DNA of 64,000 bases. It comes from Larus michahellis. Taxonomy: Eukaryota; Chordata; Aves; Charadriiformes; Laridae. A model generated the notes under the pieces. That model made no database searches, had not been told where the DNA came from, and was given only the letters and a program-made list of their open reading frames with translations. How positions within the stretch are numbered: the first letter of the stretch is position 1; each line of letters starts with the position of its first letter. Location of the stretch: contig NC_133897.1 in the NCBI RefSeq assembly GCF_964199755.1, forward strand, positions 55,066,442 through 55,130,441, written 5' to 3'. Position numbers and translations under genes: made by a program. Shown here piece by piece: positions 34,545-47,700 of this stretch.

Positions 34545-37500
34545 GCTGATCATTGCTATGGTTGCTTAGCAGACACCCGTCATAATGACAGAACAATGTT
34601 AAAGGAAAAAACCTTCAACCTGAAGGTGCAGTCTGAGGGCTCTGGGTATCGTCTCCCTTCAGCCAGTAACTGCTGTGGTAGTTTCTTACTCACAAACTCT
34701 GTTCTCCATTTTGGAGAATAAAATGGGGGGATAAAAGCAGACTGTGATTTTTTTGTAGGGAGGAAGAAGGCAATGAGGAAGAGAAAAAAAACAGGAGACG
34801 ACATGAATAATGGAAGAAAGACAGGAGGAACTGGGAAAAAATGAAGGGAGGAAGGGGAGGTGGAGAAGAAAAGGTAAATAAAAGAGAAAGGTGAAAGAAA
34901 AGGCAGTTGGAGAAAAACAGTGACTAGGAGGATAGGAAAATAGAAGACTGTACTGTGGGAGTTTGTTTTTATCTTGCTGTGGGTAAAGAAGCTACCCATA
35001 TTATTTCTCTGTTAATTGCAGTGGTTTTTTGTCAACAAGAAACAGAACAGTAGGGGAGTTAACCTCATTTCTATGACTAAACTTGTGTCTATGTAAAGAG
35101 CAATTAATCCTCAAGGAAAATCCAGTCACATAAATATTTGCCAAACAAAATATGAAAGGTCGCACTCATAATCATGTACTAAGCTAATTCTTCAGGGGAT
35201 GGAAAAACATGTCCTAAACTCCAGTGACTTCAGAGTAAGCGGAGCAACACTGGTGGACAGTAATAAAGGTCAGGAACATTGACTCATAATGTACATACGG
35301 GGTGAACTCCCATGCCCTTCAGTATGCAAAATTCACAAAAATTTGTGAAATACTGCAAATTCTTAAATAGCTTACTGAATCAGGCCTCTCCTGCCTGGAG
35401 ACTTTATTTGCATTTACAGTATTAATCTTCCACTTGGGAAGACCCTGCATAAAGAAATCTTTGAATGCAACTTAGCATGGTATGGTTGCTCTGTTTATCC
35501 ACTGTATAAGTAAGCTATAGCTATGGCTTAAAATGCAGCAGTCATAATTTTATTTAAAACAAAAAACTTATTATCCGGCCATATGAAGGCTCACAGTGCA
35601 TTTTGTGATTTGAGGGAGGTTATTTTCCTCAGTGCCATTTGATTTTACGGGATTTGATGAGGGCATGCTGGCTAAATATTATGATTGTAAGAAAAATGTT
35701 CTTTTCTGAAGGGTACTCTGTTTAGAAAGTTTCCAGTAAAATCAGGGATACCGTTTCAGACACTATGGACTTTTTTTGCACGGGTCTTGAGGCAAAAAAA
35801 CTGAGGATAGATAGTGAAATTTAAACGTAAAATTGGTAGTAAATTATACTGACTGGAAATGCCTTATAAAATATGATTAACTTCGGGTTGATTTCGCTAA
35901 GTTTTCAATTGAGTTATTTCACCTAACAAAAATTAAGCTTTGTAAAGAGACTTAATGTAGGATTGGTATACGTAGATTATGAGAGGCTTCCCTAATTATT
36001 TTTTCTTAATACAGAAGTTTGAAAAACAGTATTCTAAAATAAATCTCTTAGATCTGTCTTCACATTTTCATCGTCACAGATGACAGGCCCTTGGCATCTG
36101 CAGTGCTTTAAAATATGGCTTTACAGCCTAACTTCCTACACGCACCTCCCTTTTTTTAAAAAAAGGTTTGCCCTGCAGCCAGCATTGCCTTGCTTACAAA
36201 AGTGTTTCCACTCTGAACATTGTGACAGTCTGTTTGACAAAAGAATGAAAAAAGAGAAAGATTCCCAAAATGTATCGTGAGTTTTGGTATCTTGGGCGTA
36301 TATACATCACATACGATGTGGAAACCTGTAAGTGCTGTTACGCGCTGTTGCTGCGCATTACGCACAGAGCTCTCGTTCAAAGGAGAGGTGATGTATGTGA
36401 GCATTGTAATGGTGCTTTCCCAAACCACTAAAATCGATTCCCGCCACTAAAGACACAGATTCCCCAGTAACGTTTTGCGTGGGAAGGAAGACTGCTATGG
36501 GGGTCTGCATGAAGTCATTAATGCGCCTTTACAAATGGAAGCACGTTCTCGGATTTTCTTGTGTTAAGTGCAACTCTTCCTAGCAGCCTTCATGCTAGCA
36601 CTGCCTGCGCTCTCTGCTGCTGTCAGTCACCTTGGTAGGTAATGCTCGCCATTTACGTGATGGACTGAGGTTCTGTTTTTTTTCTTGCCCTCTGTTCTAT
36701 CTCTCGACCTAATGAGCCACATTCATCCTTTGTGCAACTGTAATGGTTACAGTGGAGCCCTAAATCACGCTCAGCAGGAGACACTTCCTGAAAGGGATAT
36801 AGATTTTTCCATACAAATTAGGATTCAATAGTCATTTAGCCTGAGACTGCGGCTGGACCACCCCCTGCAGAGATATGTGCCTAAAGGAGTCACCTGGAGT
36901 CTCTTCTGGGTAAAGACAGAGCGGATGGAGACGCCTTAAATGCTCCCCTAAAGGCTGAGACAAGTTCTAGCTTTGCATTACTTACTTTTGCATTTGCTCC
37001 TTGTAAAAGCATTTGGCATTCAATAGGATCGGCTCTGCTTAGAGTCAGAGTAGAGCAAGGAATGATAACGTGGACTGAAAAGTGCAGACGGGAGCAAAAG
37101 CTACTTCAGCCTCAGGTGGATTAGCCCTCCTGCTGAGTCACTGTCATCTAACAGCAGGACACCTTTGTAGGAGATGGCGATTCAGATCACAAATATCTGA
37201 ACTTTTCACTTTCTAGGTATCACCGATGGATTGCTAGGTCACTTAAAGCACGCTCTAAAACTTTTTTCTTAATTCTCAGTTGGTGTATATGCTTGATTAA
37301 AATGCCCAAATAAAGCTATTCAGAGAAAGGAGAGGTACAACCCCTACGACTCACTAACATAGTCTTAAAACACACACACATTCAGGCAAATAGTAGGATT
37401 CTTTATTTGCTTAAATTGTGGGGCTTCATGAAGAAGTCCACCAGTGCAACCAGTTCTCTGCTTCCGTTAGGTAAAAATATTTTGCCTAGAGATGGACAAA

Positions 37501-40010
37501 GAAACCAGTTTTGTTTTACTATTTCAATGTGCAGTTGGTTTAATGTAGATATTTGTCTCAAATAATCAGCCTAGAGCTTAGGGAATTTTCCACAAAGGCA
37601 CTCTCACGTATTTCTACCAAAATGATGTGAATCTGATCATGTGACATTTAAACCAACTTGGAATTAAATCTCGTGAAAGAGACCTTGTAAGATAGAAAAC
37701 TAAAGCTTTGAGAACAAAACTAAAGAGCTGGACTTTTTTTTTTTTTCATTTGACCTTAACTAGGCACAGAAATAGCTTTTGATGGGGGAAAGTTACAACT
37801 CCATTTCTTGACTTCTCCTAGGATTTGAATGGTTGTAGGTGCTATACAGCTAATGGAAATTAGGTACATGTGTGTATTTGTATCCAGCCTCAAGGCATAA
37901 TGCAGTTCTCAAATGAGTTGTCAGTAGGTGATCATTCTTACCTGCAAGATGGAGAAATGAATTTCTGATCTGCAATTCTTATCGAAGTTTACAGGGGCTC
38001 AGTGGGCATCAATGTCAATAGTCCTCCCTGGTGTATATTCAAGGCATGACGCGTGTGTGTCATTCCCTTCTATGTTGAATACTTCGAATTTGTGAACTGG
38101 CGCTTTGTAAGGTCTCCACAAATTGTGCTTCTGAGGACTTCAAAAGACCGTGTGGTGTTGTCCACAAGTATATGGATTTTTCTTTTTTTATTACCCACTT
38201 TTTTTTTAGTTCAGGGGAATGTTTTGCTTCCGCAATTGACTAAATCCCCAAGAAAAACCATGCACTAGTTTGCAGGACATACATAATCATTAAAGCAATG
38301 GTTGGCATGTTGACATGGATGCTTCATAAATAAAACCACTCTTGACATCGTCCTCGTCTGGTGGCAGCAGGCAATCTGAATTTATTGAGTATTTATTTTG
38401 GTAGGTTGATAATAGTGTTGCCACGGAAGCCTGTATGACTCTATGTACCTATCTTCTCCTGGACCCAGAGCACTTCGTAAAAACATATTTTTGCCATGAG
38501 CTGAGAGAAGGGGAGTTCAAGAGCCAAAATGGGGGCAACTGGGGCCCTGGGGTGGGACAGCATGCACACGTGCATGTCCACATTCCCATAGGCAGGGCCT
38601 GGCCTTGCTGCTGCTGATGAGCTCAACAATTGGAATGGGAACAAGTGGGAATATCTTACAGTGTGCTGCCCCATGCAGGCACGAGGCAGAGGCTGGGCTC
38701 CAACAGCGACAGTCCAGCCTCCACCGAGGGCAATGCTTTGCTACGCTGCCCAAAGAGCTGCTCAGGCGTCAGGGTTTGCCCTTTAAGAATGGTGCATCTC
38801 TTCCCACCGCACACACACTTATGGTCTCCTGACAGGTTTTTGCTTTGCCCCTCTCTGTCTGGTTGCAATGAGCAAGGAGGGACAAGCTCCCAGCATCCTT
38901 ACCTGCTCTTCTCTTCCCTCCCTAAACCTATGTGGGAGGCAAAGACAGACCTTCTGTCTGTCGCGTGTCCTTTGCAGGGTCCTGTAGTGTGAGTAGGCCC
39001 CTTATTTGCACTAAGTCATTTATAAATGTGTAAAGAAGGAATAATACACTATCACCCGGCTGTAGTCACATTGCACCCACCTTCCCAACACAGAGCTCAC
39101 CTGAAACAGCTCAGGGGCCAAGGGGAATGGTACCAACCTTGCTGCATTTGGCTCCTTCCACCTGTGCTTAGCAGGCAGACTTGGCTCCTTTACCAGGAAA
39201 TATGCACCTTCACCCATACCTTAGTCCTATCCTAGCCCCATCACAATTGCTTCCAGGGCAAATCTTGTAAATAAAGCAAGGCAACTCATCTACTGCAGTC
39301 AGAGTAGAAAACAGGTGCCCTAAAAGTTGAAAGTCCTTTTCTGCTTTGTGTTCAAAACTTTTCCTTATGAGTTTTACTATATGTTTAATATTACTCTACT
39401 GGAGTGATGTCTTCCATGGCACAGAATGCAGCCTCATGCTGCTCCACAGAGTTTTTTTCTTCAGTTATTTGGCCACTTGGCTGTTCTCTCCAGGCATTCG
39501 TGTCAGATTAGTCTGACTTTTATTTTTTAAAAGCGTATTTAAAACTTCTTAGGAAACACATAGGTATTTGAAAACCTGAGCCAGGTGCATTCCTCCACCC
39601 AAAGTTTTTGCTACTAATAATTGCATAGATGCAGAAATCCCACAGAATTATCTAGGGATAGTTTTCTCTCACAGACAGTGTGTTTCCGGACACTAGTTCA
39701 AAACCCTGGTTGGGCTGTGGCCTGACTCCCACTACCTCCCATAAACTTGTAAAAAAAAATGAAAATACCAACAGTTAAACTTTGATTAATGGAAAAAAAA
39801 GAAAATTAAGATACATTTGCACAGGTTCTGGTCACACAGTTTTTTGTCTTTGGCGATAATAAAAAATACAAAGCCTTCCTTAATTATTTCCTTGAGGTAC
39901 AAAGTAACCCTCGCACGTGCCATCTGCAGGGGGATAAGAAGTCCTGATGCCAGTTCCCACTCTGCTGGCTTGTGTTATCTGCTTGTGAACTCTCCCACCG
40001 TCCCGCAGCT
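33712..40010. other. Upstream region of PPP1R17, no further gene seen
   Basis: This would be intron if the CpG island at 40.3 kb is the PPP1R17 promoter, and otherwise 5' flank. It holds simple runs (T30 at 34511-34540; A-rich 33721-33757) and a purine-rich patch at 34740-34930 with GGAGGAAG-type words. There is no CR1. I see no coding exon. Confidence 0.45.
34511..34540. repeat. Poly(T) run of 30
   Basis: This is an uninterrupted homopolymer of about 30 T. It may be the reversed poly(A) of an old retrocopy or a simple slippage tract. No parent sequence is recognised. Confidence 0.8.
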
Positions 40011-40209
40011 AAAGTTAGTTGAAGCAGTTGTCGCTAAAGCGCTCTCCTCCCCACGACCCCATCCCGTGTATTGCAGCCTCGGCGCCGGCGCACCCCAGTT
40101 TCCCCGGCGTGGGACCATCCCCAGCCCGCTCCCCGCAGAGTGGGGACCCTGGGCTTTCCTGCGAGTCCCCACGGGTGACGCGGGCGACTTGCCTTGCTGG
40201 AGGTGGCTG

Positions 40210-40325
40210 CTAAAGGAGGGGGAAAAGAAAAGAAGAAAAAAAAAATAAAAAAGAAGGAGGAAAAAAAAAAAAAAAAGAAAAGAGCAAAGCAAGCAGCCAC
40301 CCAAGCGGGAGAATGAAGTACTTAC
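40210..40325 (-). other. Possible 116-nt intron in the CpG island (minus strand)
   Basis: It starts GTAAGTAC, has a very long pyrimidine tract (the A-rich run 40216-40283 read in reverse) and ends CCCTCCTTTAG before CAGCCACC at 40209. It has all the parts of a small intron, but a poly-pyrimidine low-complexity tract can give this by chance. The donor may instead be used for the distant exon at 33711. Confidence 0.4.
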
Positions 40326-40435
40326 GAAGGGGTGCGAGGCGATGGGGAGGGTACGATTCGGCGCTGGAGCGGGACCGTTCCGGGCTGGGGCTGCTGCCGA
40401 TGCTGCCGCCGCCTTATCTAGGGAGCGGCGGGTCC

Positions 40436-40449
40436 GTCGCTATGGCAAC
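40436..40449. promoter_or_regulatory. RFX-type X-box
   Basis: GTCGCTATGGCAAC matches the X-box consensus GTHNYYATRRNAAC at every position. It is an imperfect inverted repeat, so strand is not assigned. RFX factors bind such sites in promoters of ciliary and neuronal genes. Its place inside a CpG island 16-24 bp from a TATA-like box supports a real promoter element. Confidence 0.7.
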
Positions 40450-40860
40450 GCGGCGCTCAGGCGTCCTCCGGAGGGCTGGGGAAGAGCATCACCCGCTCCC
40501 CTGCCCCGCCGGCGGGGTTCAACCCTGTTTCCTTCCTCTTCGAAGAGTTGCTGAGGCCGAAGGAGAAGGACCAGGACGGGGTGTGTTGGGGGGGAGACCG
40601 GCAGCGCCTCAAGGCGAAGGCATCTTTCCTGCCCGACCACCAAGAGCCGCAGAGGCTGCTGCTCCCGGAGAAGCAGGGGGAGATGCGAAAGCTTCGGCAG
40701 AGAGAGCCAAAAGGCGAGCTGCAGCCGCCGTGTCAAGAGGCGCAAGGAAAAATGGCAAGGGGAGGGAGCGAGGCTGATGCCGCCTGGGACCCAGGGGAGA
40801 GCGGAGGATAAAAATGGAGCGAGGAGGCAGGGCACGTGCCGAGGAGCAGCACCATAAGCA

Positions 40861-43800
40861 CTGAAAGTGATGGACACCGTCTCCAGCGCTGAGGTTCGGC
40901 GATGACTGTGGTGTTTGTGTATGTATCTGGCCACAACCAGTTATACAAGCACGGTATTTATGGGGCCAGGCAGGAAGTCTTCTGTGGCTGCCAGTTGTTT
41001 GCCAGTAGAGACCAGTCTCTCCTATTTTAGCCCATGCCTTTGGATGGAGGTGTTATTTCAACTGAGGGAAAAACATATAAACATTTGAAAACCTCTGTGA
41101 GAAACACTCTACTCAGTGGTGGGACTGTGAACTGCCCCTCTCTTAGGATTCATTTGCAACAAAAATGCCTTTGTCTATGCCCTTTTATTAAAACAACTTT
41201 AAAAACTGTGACTGCTTGCAGTTGCAGTTATCTCCTCCTTCCCTTTTCCCCCACTCAGCAACTGCAATTCAGCAGCACCAGCATGCATGGCATACTTTAA
41301 ATTAGTCAAGGTTTCTTTCATAAATAATATATTGTACAGGAGGCCAAAAGGGGCAAGGTGCTAATTGCCGTTGCTGCAAACTGTGCAGCACCCTTGGACC
41401 CCGTACGTTTCAGGTGCAGTTCTACAAAGTGTAAGTGTTGTGTGTGTTTAGGTGTCTCAGAGACCTATTTTTAAAAGCAAGCTCATAAAAGCTTAAATCA
41501 CTCCTGAAAAAATGGAGCATAGGCTCCTAGGTAAAGTACACCAAGAATTTTTATTCAAAATTAAGATTTCTAACTGAAAAGAAAAAAAAAAAAAAACCAA
41601 ACCCAAACTCCTCCAAACCATACAAACCCCAAACTGCTTATAAAAAAAAGAAAATTGTTTTTTATGAGTTGCCCATTTCCATGTAACTTCAATCTTACTT
41701 TCAACGTTGTCAAGACCTCGCTGTTGCAGTGAGTTTTAAATAAAAACCCCTCTATTTTTACCCTGAAATGCTTTTTGCTTAGAAATCCAAATTATATTTT
41801 CTTGTAACTCAGAAAAATCAGAATGAGATCACCGAAAAAACGGCTTACAAAAAAAATGCTCAAATGAGAAATATATTTTGAAACTCAGATCAAGACTGGC
41901 TTTTTACATTTTCATTGTCATGATTGAAAAAGTCAGTCAGTCATTTATAGCACTGGAAAAATTCCCCGAGGATGAGAAAATCATTTCCTGTTCTAGCCAC
42001 CAGATCCCAAGGGTGCTTTGGGAATATTACCGGAGAGCTTTAATCACGAGGAAAGTGGCCCATCACACTCAGGAAGATCACACAGCCAACCCTAGTCACC
42101 TCTTACACTTGTCAGGTACCGCACGATGCCACAGAGTGTTTTACTGCAGCAGCAGATTTATCCCAGTCTTTGCAGAGGGGCTGTCACATTACCAGTGTGA
42201 TGGAGGATTTACTCCTAAATCTGATTTTTCTAAATGTCTACAGTCGTTGTCCTGCTTGTAAGAGGGTTGGGACTCCTTCCAGCTTTCTAATCCTTCCTGC
42301 TCAGTTATTTCACAAACACGGCCTGGAAAATCGTCTGAGTCTGTAATAAATCTGCACTTTAACCCTCTTCCCTTGTACAAAAGTATTCCCATCAGCACTT
42401 GGGGAACTACTCATGTAATTAAAGATAAGCACATGTCTAAAAGTTTCCAGGCTACTGCTTTAGAAGACAGGCAACGCAGCTTTGGCAGATGGGAAAGGAG
42501 GAGACGATCTAATAGAAACCAGACAGACACACAAACACATATATGCACACACACAAGTACGTATATGCATATATAACTATTACCTACCCATGTGTTTGCT
42601 ATTTTTATATTTGTTTCTGTAATTCAAGGGTCAGTTTTTCAGACGTCGAAAGGGCAGTGAGAATTTAGCCTGCCTGTGATACTTTTTTCCTGTTACAACT
42701 TTCCTTTCCCATATTGAAAAGTTGGCTTACTGAAGCCCTTCAGCACAGCACGGGAGAGTGATTTCTTGAAAGATGCGTGGTGCCCTCGATGCTGTGCTTG
42801 CTGGTCAATGGGAGGTCTACAGCTGGTTTTGCAATGCAAGCACAGCTGGCTTTTCAACACTGTGGTAACTAGGAAAGATTTTGCTCTTAGTTGAACTCAC
42901 TTTGAATCTGTTCAAACTGAAGACCGAAATCAGATCTCGCTCACGGCAGTGCCAGTCCAGTACAAACCAGTTAAAACACTGGATTTATAAAAGGGGAAGC
43001 CAGAAAAAGCTCTGTTCCTTACAGATTACCGGTACCATGCTCATTCTGGTATAAGTGAGCCTGCTGTTTGGGCCAGATCATACGTGATAAATGAAACAAG
43101 ACTGCTGTGATGGGTTTGGAGGGTTGGTTTTTGAGGAAGTCCTGGTAGAACAAGACTATTATTACGCTTCAACTCGTAATACGTGAGGGGATTGTTTGTT
43201 TGCATAGAAGTCTTCCATTACATAAAAATCCCACTTTTGGGATGGGAGGGGAATTACTCCTAGTAGTTCCCTCAGCTTGGCTGAGCATTGAGGCTAGCAA
43301 ACCTCAGACTCCATGGGGCATTTAAAATGCCCGTGCTTTTTGCTTTTCTGCTCTCCTCTCTGGCATCATTAAAATAGTTCTATTGTGATGGATTTCTATG
43401 CTGGTCCTCTTTAAAAACCACTGTCTTATCAATAAACATTACAGTCTAGAAAAAATGCCAGATAGGCAAAGGAGGCTGCCTACAAGGCACGGGTGTGGAG
43501 CAGAGCTAATGCTGCCTGCAGAAGGCAAGGATGAGTCTGCTGAGAAGGAGGTGAGACTATGCTTCACGGAAGAGAAATAGGACACTGGAGACCGTCAGGT
43601 GAGTCATATCACAGTACATTCCCATGCAAAACCCTCTCCTAAAAGAGGTGAGGGTGGGCACAATTGTCCACTGCAGGAGGCCTGTTGTCCTACAGATGAC
43701 ATAGCTGTCACTCTGTGTATTCCTTATCTACTGCAGAAGACCATGAAAGGCATTAAAAACTAGTATACAATCAAAGGTATATATGGAGATATTTCACTAT

Positions 43801-44548
43801 GATTCAGTGGGGTTTTGTATTCAACTGCTTACGTTATGGTTTGTTCAGATTTTCAACCTTTCAACTTTCAACCCTTGGCACTATTTTCAGACGAAAGAAG
43901 TGCTGATAAGGTGGAAGTGAAGGGCGATTTCATTTTAACAGGTCTTAGGCATCTGAAAACTCTTAATGATTTCTCTATGCAGTAACGTGTGGTTACATCC
44001 AAGATAATACTCCCTCCAGATGAGCAAATGCAGGGTTCATACCATCCTGCTGTACTTAAGCCCAGCTGCAGCCTGTGCTGCTCATTTCTGCGTGAAAGTG
44101 TACTGCACGGTACAGAAAGTTTGGTCCAGGTTTACGCTAACTCCTAAGCTGCTGCATGCTTGTGCATGCACAAAGCAAGTTTATATGTGGAGAATTAAGG
44201 AATTGTGTCTTGTAAGGGCCAATTTATTGATTTAGTCACTTTATAAGTGTTGTCATAAGATACTTTGCAGCCAGAGCAGTTGATCGATAGATCAATGTGC
44301 AGTGTTGTTTTTTTATTAACCAGATTGCTTGATGTAAAGTCTTTGGTGGTTTCCCTTTAAGTTGTGGAGGTTAAAAGTGCAATAGATTGAAGACCTACAC
44401 TCAATATGTCCAACTTTTTAGACAAATGAATATAAACATTTACATTTTCCCTTGTATATAATAGAATATGCATATAAGGAGTGTAAGTCCTTATTTATCA
44501 TGGACAGAAACATATAGATAGCTCCCATTTTTTAAACAGAAGGCTTAC
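40861..44548. other. Intergenic, no gene seen
   Basis: AT-rich sequence with A-runs (41580-41596) and a short CA/TA-rich patch (42520-42575). I see no supported exon or mobile element. Plus-strand open frames of up to 127 codons (41878-42261) have no recognisable features. Confidence 0.35.
42522..42576. repeat. CA/TA-rich simple repeat
   Basis: An imperfect alternation of ACACAC, ATATATGCA and ACACACACA words runs over about 50 bp. Confidence 0.7.
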
Positions 44549-44737
44549 TTGAGGAAAATCATTGCCACGTCCTGGAAGACAGCACGTTTGTCCCGGGTCC
44601 AAGAGGGAAACCATCTGTGTTTGTTGTACTGCTGAGTGAAGCCTTCAAGGCTGGAGCAGTCTCTAAGGCCCAGAGGAGTCTGGGATTTGTATCTACCATG
44701 ACAGATGGCTCTCACGCAAACATCTTTCCTGCTGCCC
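44549..44737 (-). other. Exon-like module of unknown gene
   Basis: On the minus strand, a good acceptor (taatccccctaacctttgcag before 44737) is followed by 189 nt open in one frame and then a donor (TCAA|GTAAGCC). The frame reads SRKDVCVRAICHGRYKSQTP, then LGLRDCSSLEGFTQQYNKHR, then WFPSWTRDKRAVFQDVAMIF. The amino-acid mix is protein-like and not low complexity. I do not recognise a family. It lies between PPP1R17 and ITPRID1, where no other gene is known to me. It may be a lineage-specific exon, a non-coding transcript exon or chance. Confidence 0.3.
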
Positions 44738-44797
44738 CTGCAAAGGTTAGGGGGATTACAAAGGAGACCTAAAAGGCTGGAAGATAATAACCCCATT

Positions 44798-47700
44798 TAG
44801 AGCAGCAAAGGCAATGTCTATGTCAAGAGTCAGTATCAAGCCAAGGCTCCTTGTGCAAAGCCGAGGGAAAAAAGTATCACACTAAGTTGACATGAAAATT
44901 ATTGTAGATTAACCTTTGCCTTTATATTTAGATTCCTAATTTAACATTTTCCGATATATCTAGTCTATAACTGAGTCTTCCTGCTTGCTTCAGGAGGAGT
45001 AAGCCAGGAGAAAAAAAAAAAAGGAAAAAAGAATATGTGGCTTTAAATAAAGGAGAAAATTTTTCAAGTTTGGTGCTCCTACAGACTCCACTCCACAGTT
45101 TTCATTGATCCTTATGTCAGGGGGCTTTGCAGGGGTTACTTTTAGGGAAAGACAGATGTAAAAATCCAGCAAATGGCAGATGGTAGTGGAAAACTATATT
45201 CCAGGGAGACTTGGGACAAAGCAGTAGCAAGTGACCTTTGGCCCACGTAACTACTGCTTCTCCTTAAATGCATTGCTCTCATGCAGCATGGAGCAAGGTG
45301 GGAGCTGGGGTGGGGTGAGAGAACTTTCTCTCTGAGAGAAGTTTCTCTCCTTCCCTTTCCAGGGACATTAGATCCATAATGTTGCTCCTTTTTCTGGAGC
45401 ACCCACTGCTGTTCCTCACCCTATCCTCTAATGTCTTGCTCTATTTAATCAGGTGCAGAATCAGTGTCTTCTCCGTGCATTGGCACTCAGGGTCTTTCTG
45501 CTAAAACACTACCAACTTGACGAGATTACAGCATTTCTTCTAACTATGCATCCAAGCATTATATTTTCAAATATCACAGCCCTTCTGCACTTATACCTTA
45601 AAATATTACACAGCTTCTAAAACACCGCTGTGTTTGTTCTCCTTCCTAACGCCCTCCACACTGGCTGCTTTGTTTTACTAGAACCTGGGAAGAAAACAAC
45701 TTCTCTGACGGGAAATTACAGGCACCGGGTGTGAGAAACGCCAGTGCCTACAACGCGTGCTTATCTCTCAGGCTACAGACTCATTAGCAAGCGTGGGCTG
45801 TCCCTGGGCCTGTCTGTGCCTCACAGCAGGATGGCGGAGAGATGCAGACATCTGAGACGATGTCTGTGAACTTTCCTGACAAAGGATATTTCAGCATGTG
45901 TTATCCAGTAAGCACTTTATTAGACAAGGAATAAACCCGGCTTGATTGAAACCAGACCACAGGCCTTTCAACCCAGGGCACGAAACAAAGAAGCAAGGAG
46001 CGGAGGGGAGCGATCCGCATGGGGGGGTTTTCAAAGAAACTCAGGGAAGGTGAATCCTGCCTCCTCACAACTTCCCTGGGAATTTCCAGTTTGCTGCAAG
46101 CACCTTGAAAAAAAACCCTGCTCACCTTTTATTCTTTGCGTTATAGCAGCACCACAAGCTTTTTGCTAGTCACAGCCCTACCCTGCAATGAGAGCGCGTT
46201 GCTGTGCTCTAGCATTTCTCAGCACCTCCCCTCTGCAGAAGGAGATAAGAACATATCTTTCCATACCCTGAGGTTTAGGTTTTTTTCTTTGACTCAAAAA
46301 AGAAAAAAAAAAAAAAAATCTATTTTTCAGTAGAGTCCTGAAAAATTCAGTAGATAAGAATCTGTAATAGATTAATTGATGCTGACTAGAGAAGGCAGAG
46401 GATGAGAGTTCAAGAAAGCAGTCTTCTACATGCCAGATCTTTGCCACATCATTCTGGGTGTCATCATTGACTAATGTCTCATATAAGTCCTTACCTGGTC
46501 AACTGGTTGGCCCAGTCAGAGCCCTGATGGCCATCATGTGATGATGGCAGGCTGAGGACGGCAATTTTCTTATCGGGATATGCTCTTGAAGACAGCAGCT
46601 GGTTTTGTGGTTTGTTTTTTTTCAATGCCTACAGAATATATGTTATGAATATTGTAATTTGTGATTCTGTTTTGGTGGGGTTTTTTTTGAGAAAACATTT
46701 TTACTTGCACAATTAAGGAGCTATAGTGAAGATGCTGAAGAGACCCGTATTGTGTTGATCAATAAAGCAAAGCAAAACACCTCCTAGTTCACTTACTTGA
46801 ACACCTCTGTGCTCAACAGCTTGCTCAAAATATTTCTACAAAGCATTTCAGTGCTGTGCTGCTGAGAGAAGGTGTCAGAGCGAGAGCACTCCAGCCTCCT
46901 GCAGCGTACAAGGATGTTTTGCAGCCGTCTGACAGCTGCCTGGTTTGCGGCCCTGCCTACTGAAGAGCGTAGCTGTGCTAAGGGCTGAGTGGAAACAAGG
47001 AGATGTTGGATCCAGTGGTGGATCCTGAGAAATCCCAGATTGCCCAGAGGGTAGCAGCCATGCTGCTAGTGGCAGCAATCATACAGGGCTTTCACCATTG
47101 TCTTTATCCCATATCCTTCAACTTTCAGATTGCCAATCCAGCCCATAGAGCAAAATGAAAGGAAGGAGGAAGAAAAAGTGCTAGCAGTCCTTGTTTGGTT
47201 CCTATTGCTAGTGAGAGCAGGATGGTGTCCTCTGCCTGGGACAATCTCTTCCGTTACAGGTGACGGTACAAAGGGGACAGCACAAAATGGAGAGAAGAAC
47301 CAAAAACCTCCTTCCCACCCCATGCTGGATGGAATTTGTAGAAGCTCTGCTTCCACTGAAACCAAGTCTAGGATTCCCCTTAATTTCACTGCTTGTATTT
47401 CAAACTTGCAATTCTAAAACCAAAAAGGTGTGTTAGTTGTTAGCATTTTATCCATTCTTCCTATGACATCAGTAGATTTGATCCCAGCTGAAGGTTTGGG
47501 AGCAAGCTGCTGAACGCTGAGCCCAGCATGGGTACGTTACGTTTCATTCATTAGAGACGTATAAGCTTTGCTTCATGTGGGATTTGTAGAAATACTTGCA
47601 CAGATTTCTTATCTGCAGAAGCTTGCTCCTAGCAAGTTGTTAAGCTCATTAATAGGGCAGAAGGAAGATTGTGCTTCTATAATTTCCAGTTCAATTATTA

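Larger units (their letters stand above)
40020..40860. promoter_or_regulatory. CpG island, candidate promoter (PPP1R17 or an unannotated transcript)
   Basis: This is the only strongly CpG-rich stretch in the window: many CG dinucleotides (for example 'ggcgccggcgcac', 'ccgccgccttat', 'gagcggcgggtccgtcgc'), interrupted by an A-rich patch at 40216-40283. On the minus strand it holds, in order, an RFX X-box (40436-40449), a TATA-like TAGATAAGG (40420-40412) and a near-consensus splice donor TTC|GTAAGTAC (intron from 40325). A short 5' non-coding exon of about 60 nt ending at 40326 is therefore predicted. It could splice to the PPP1R17 exon at 33711, 6.6 kb away. The pairing is inference. The plus strand also has open frames (see findings), so divergent transcription is possible. 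Confidence 0.6.

Noticed and set aside
41878-42261. 127-codon plus-strand frame
   Set aside because: No recognisable domain, splice sites or codon bias. Best explained by chance.
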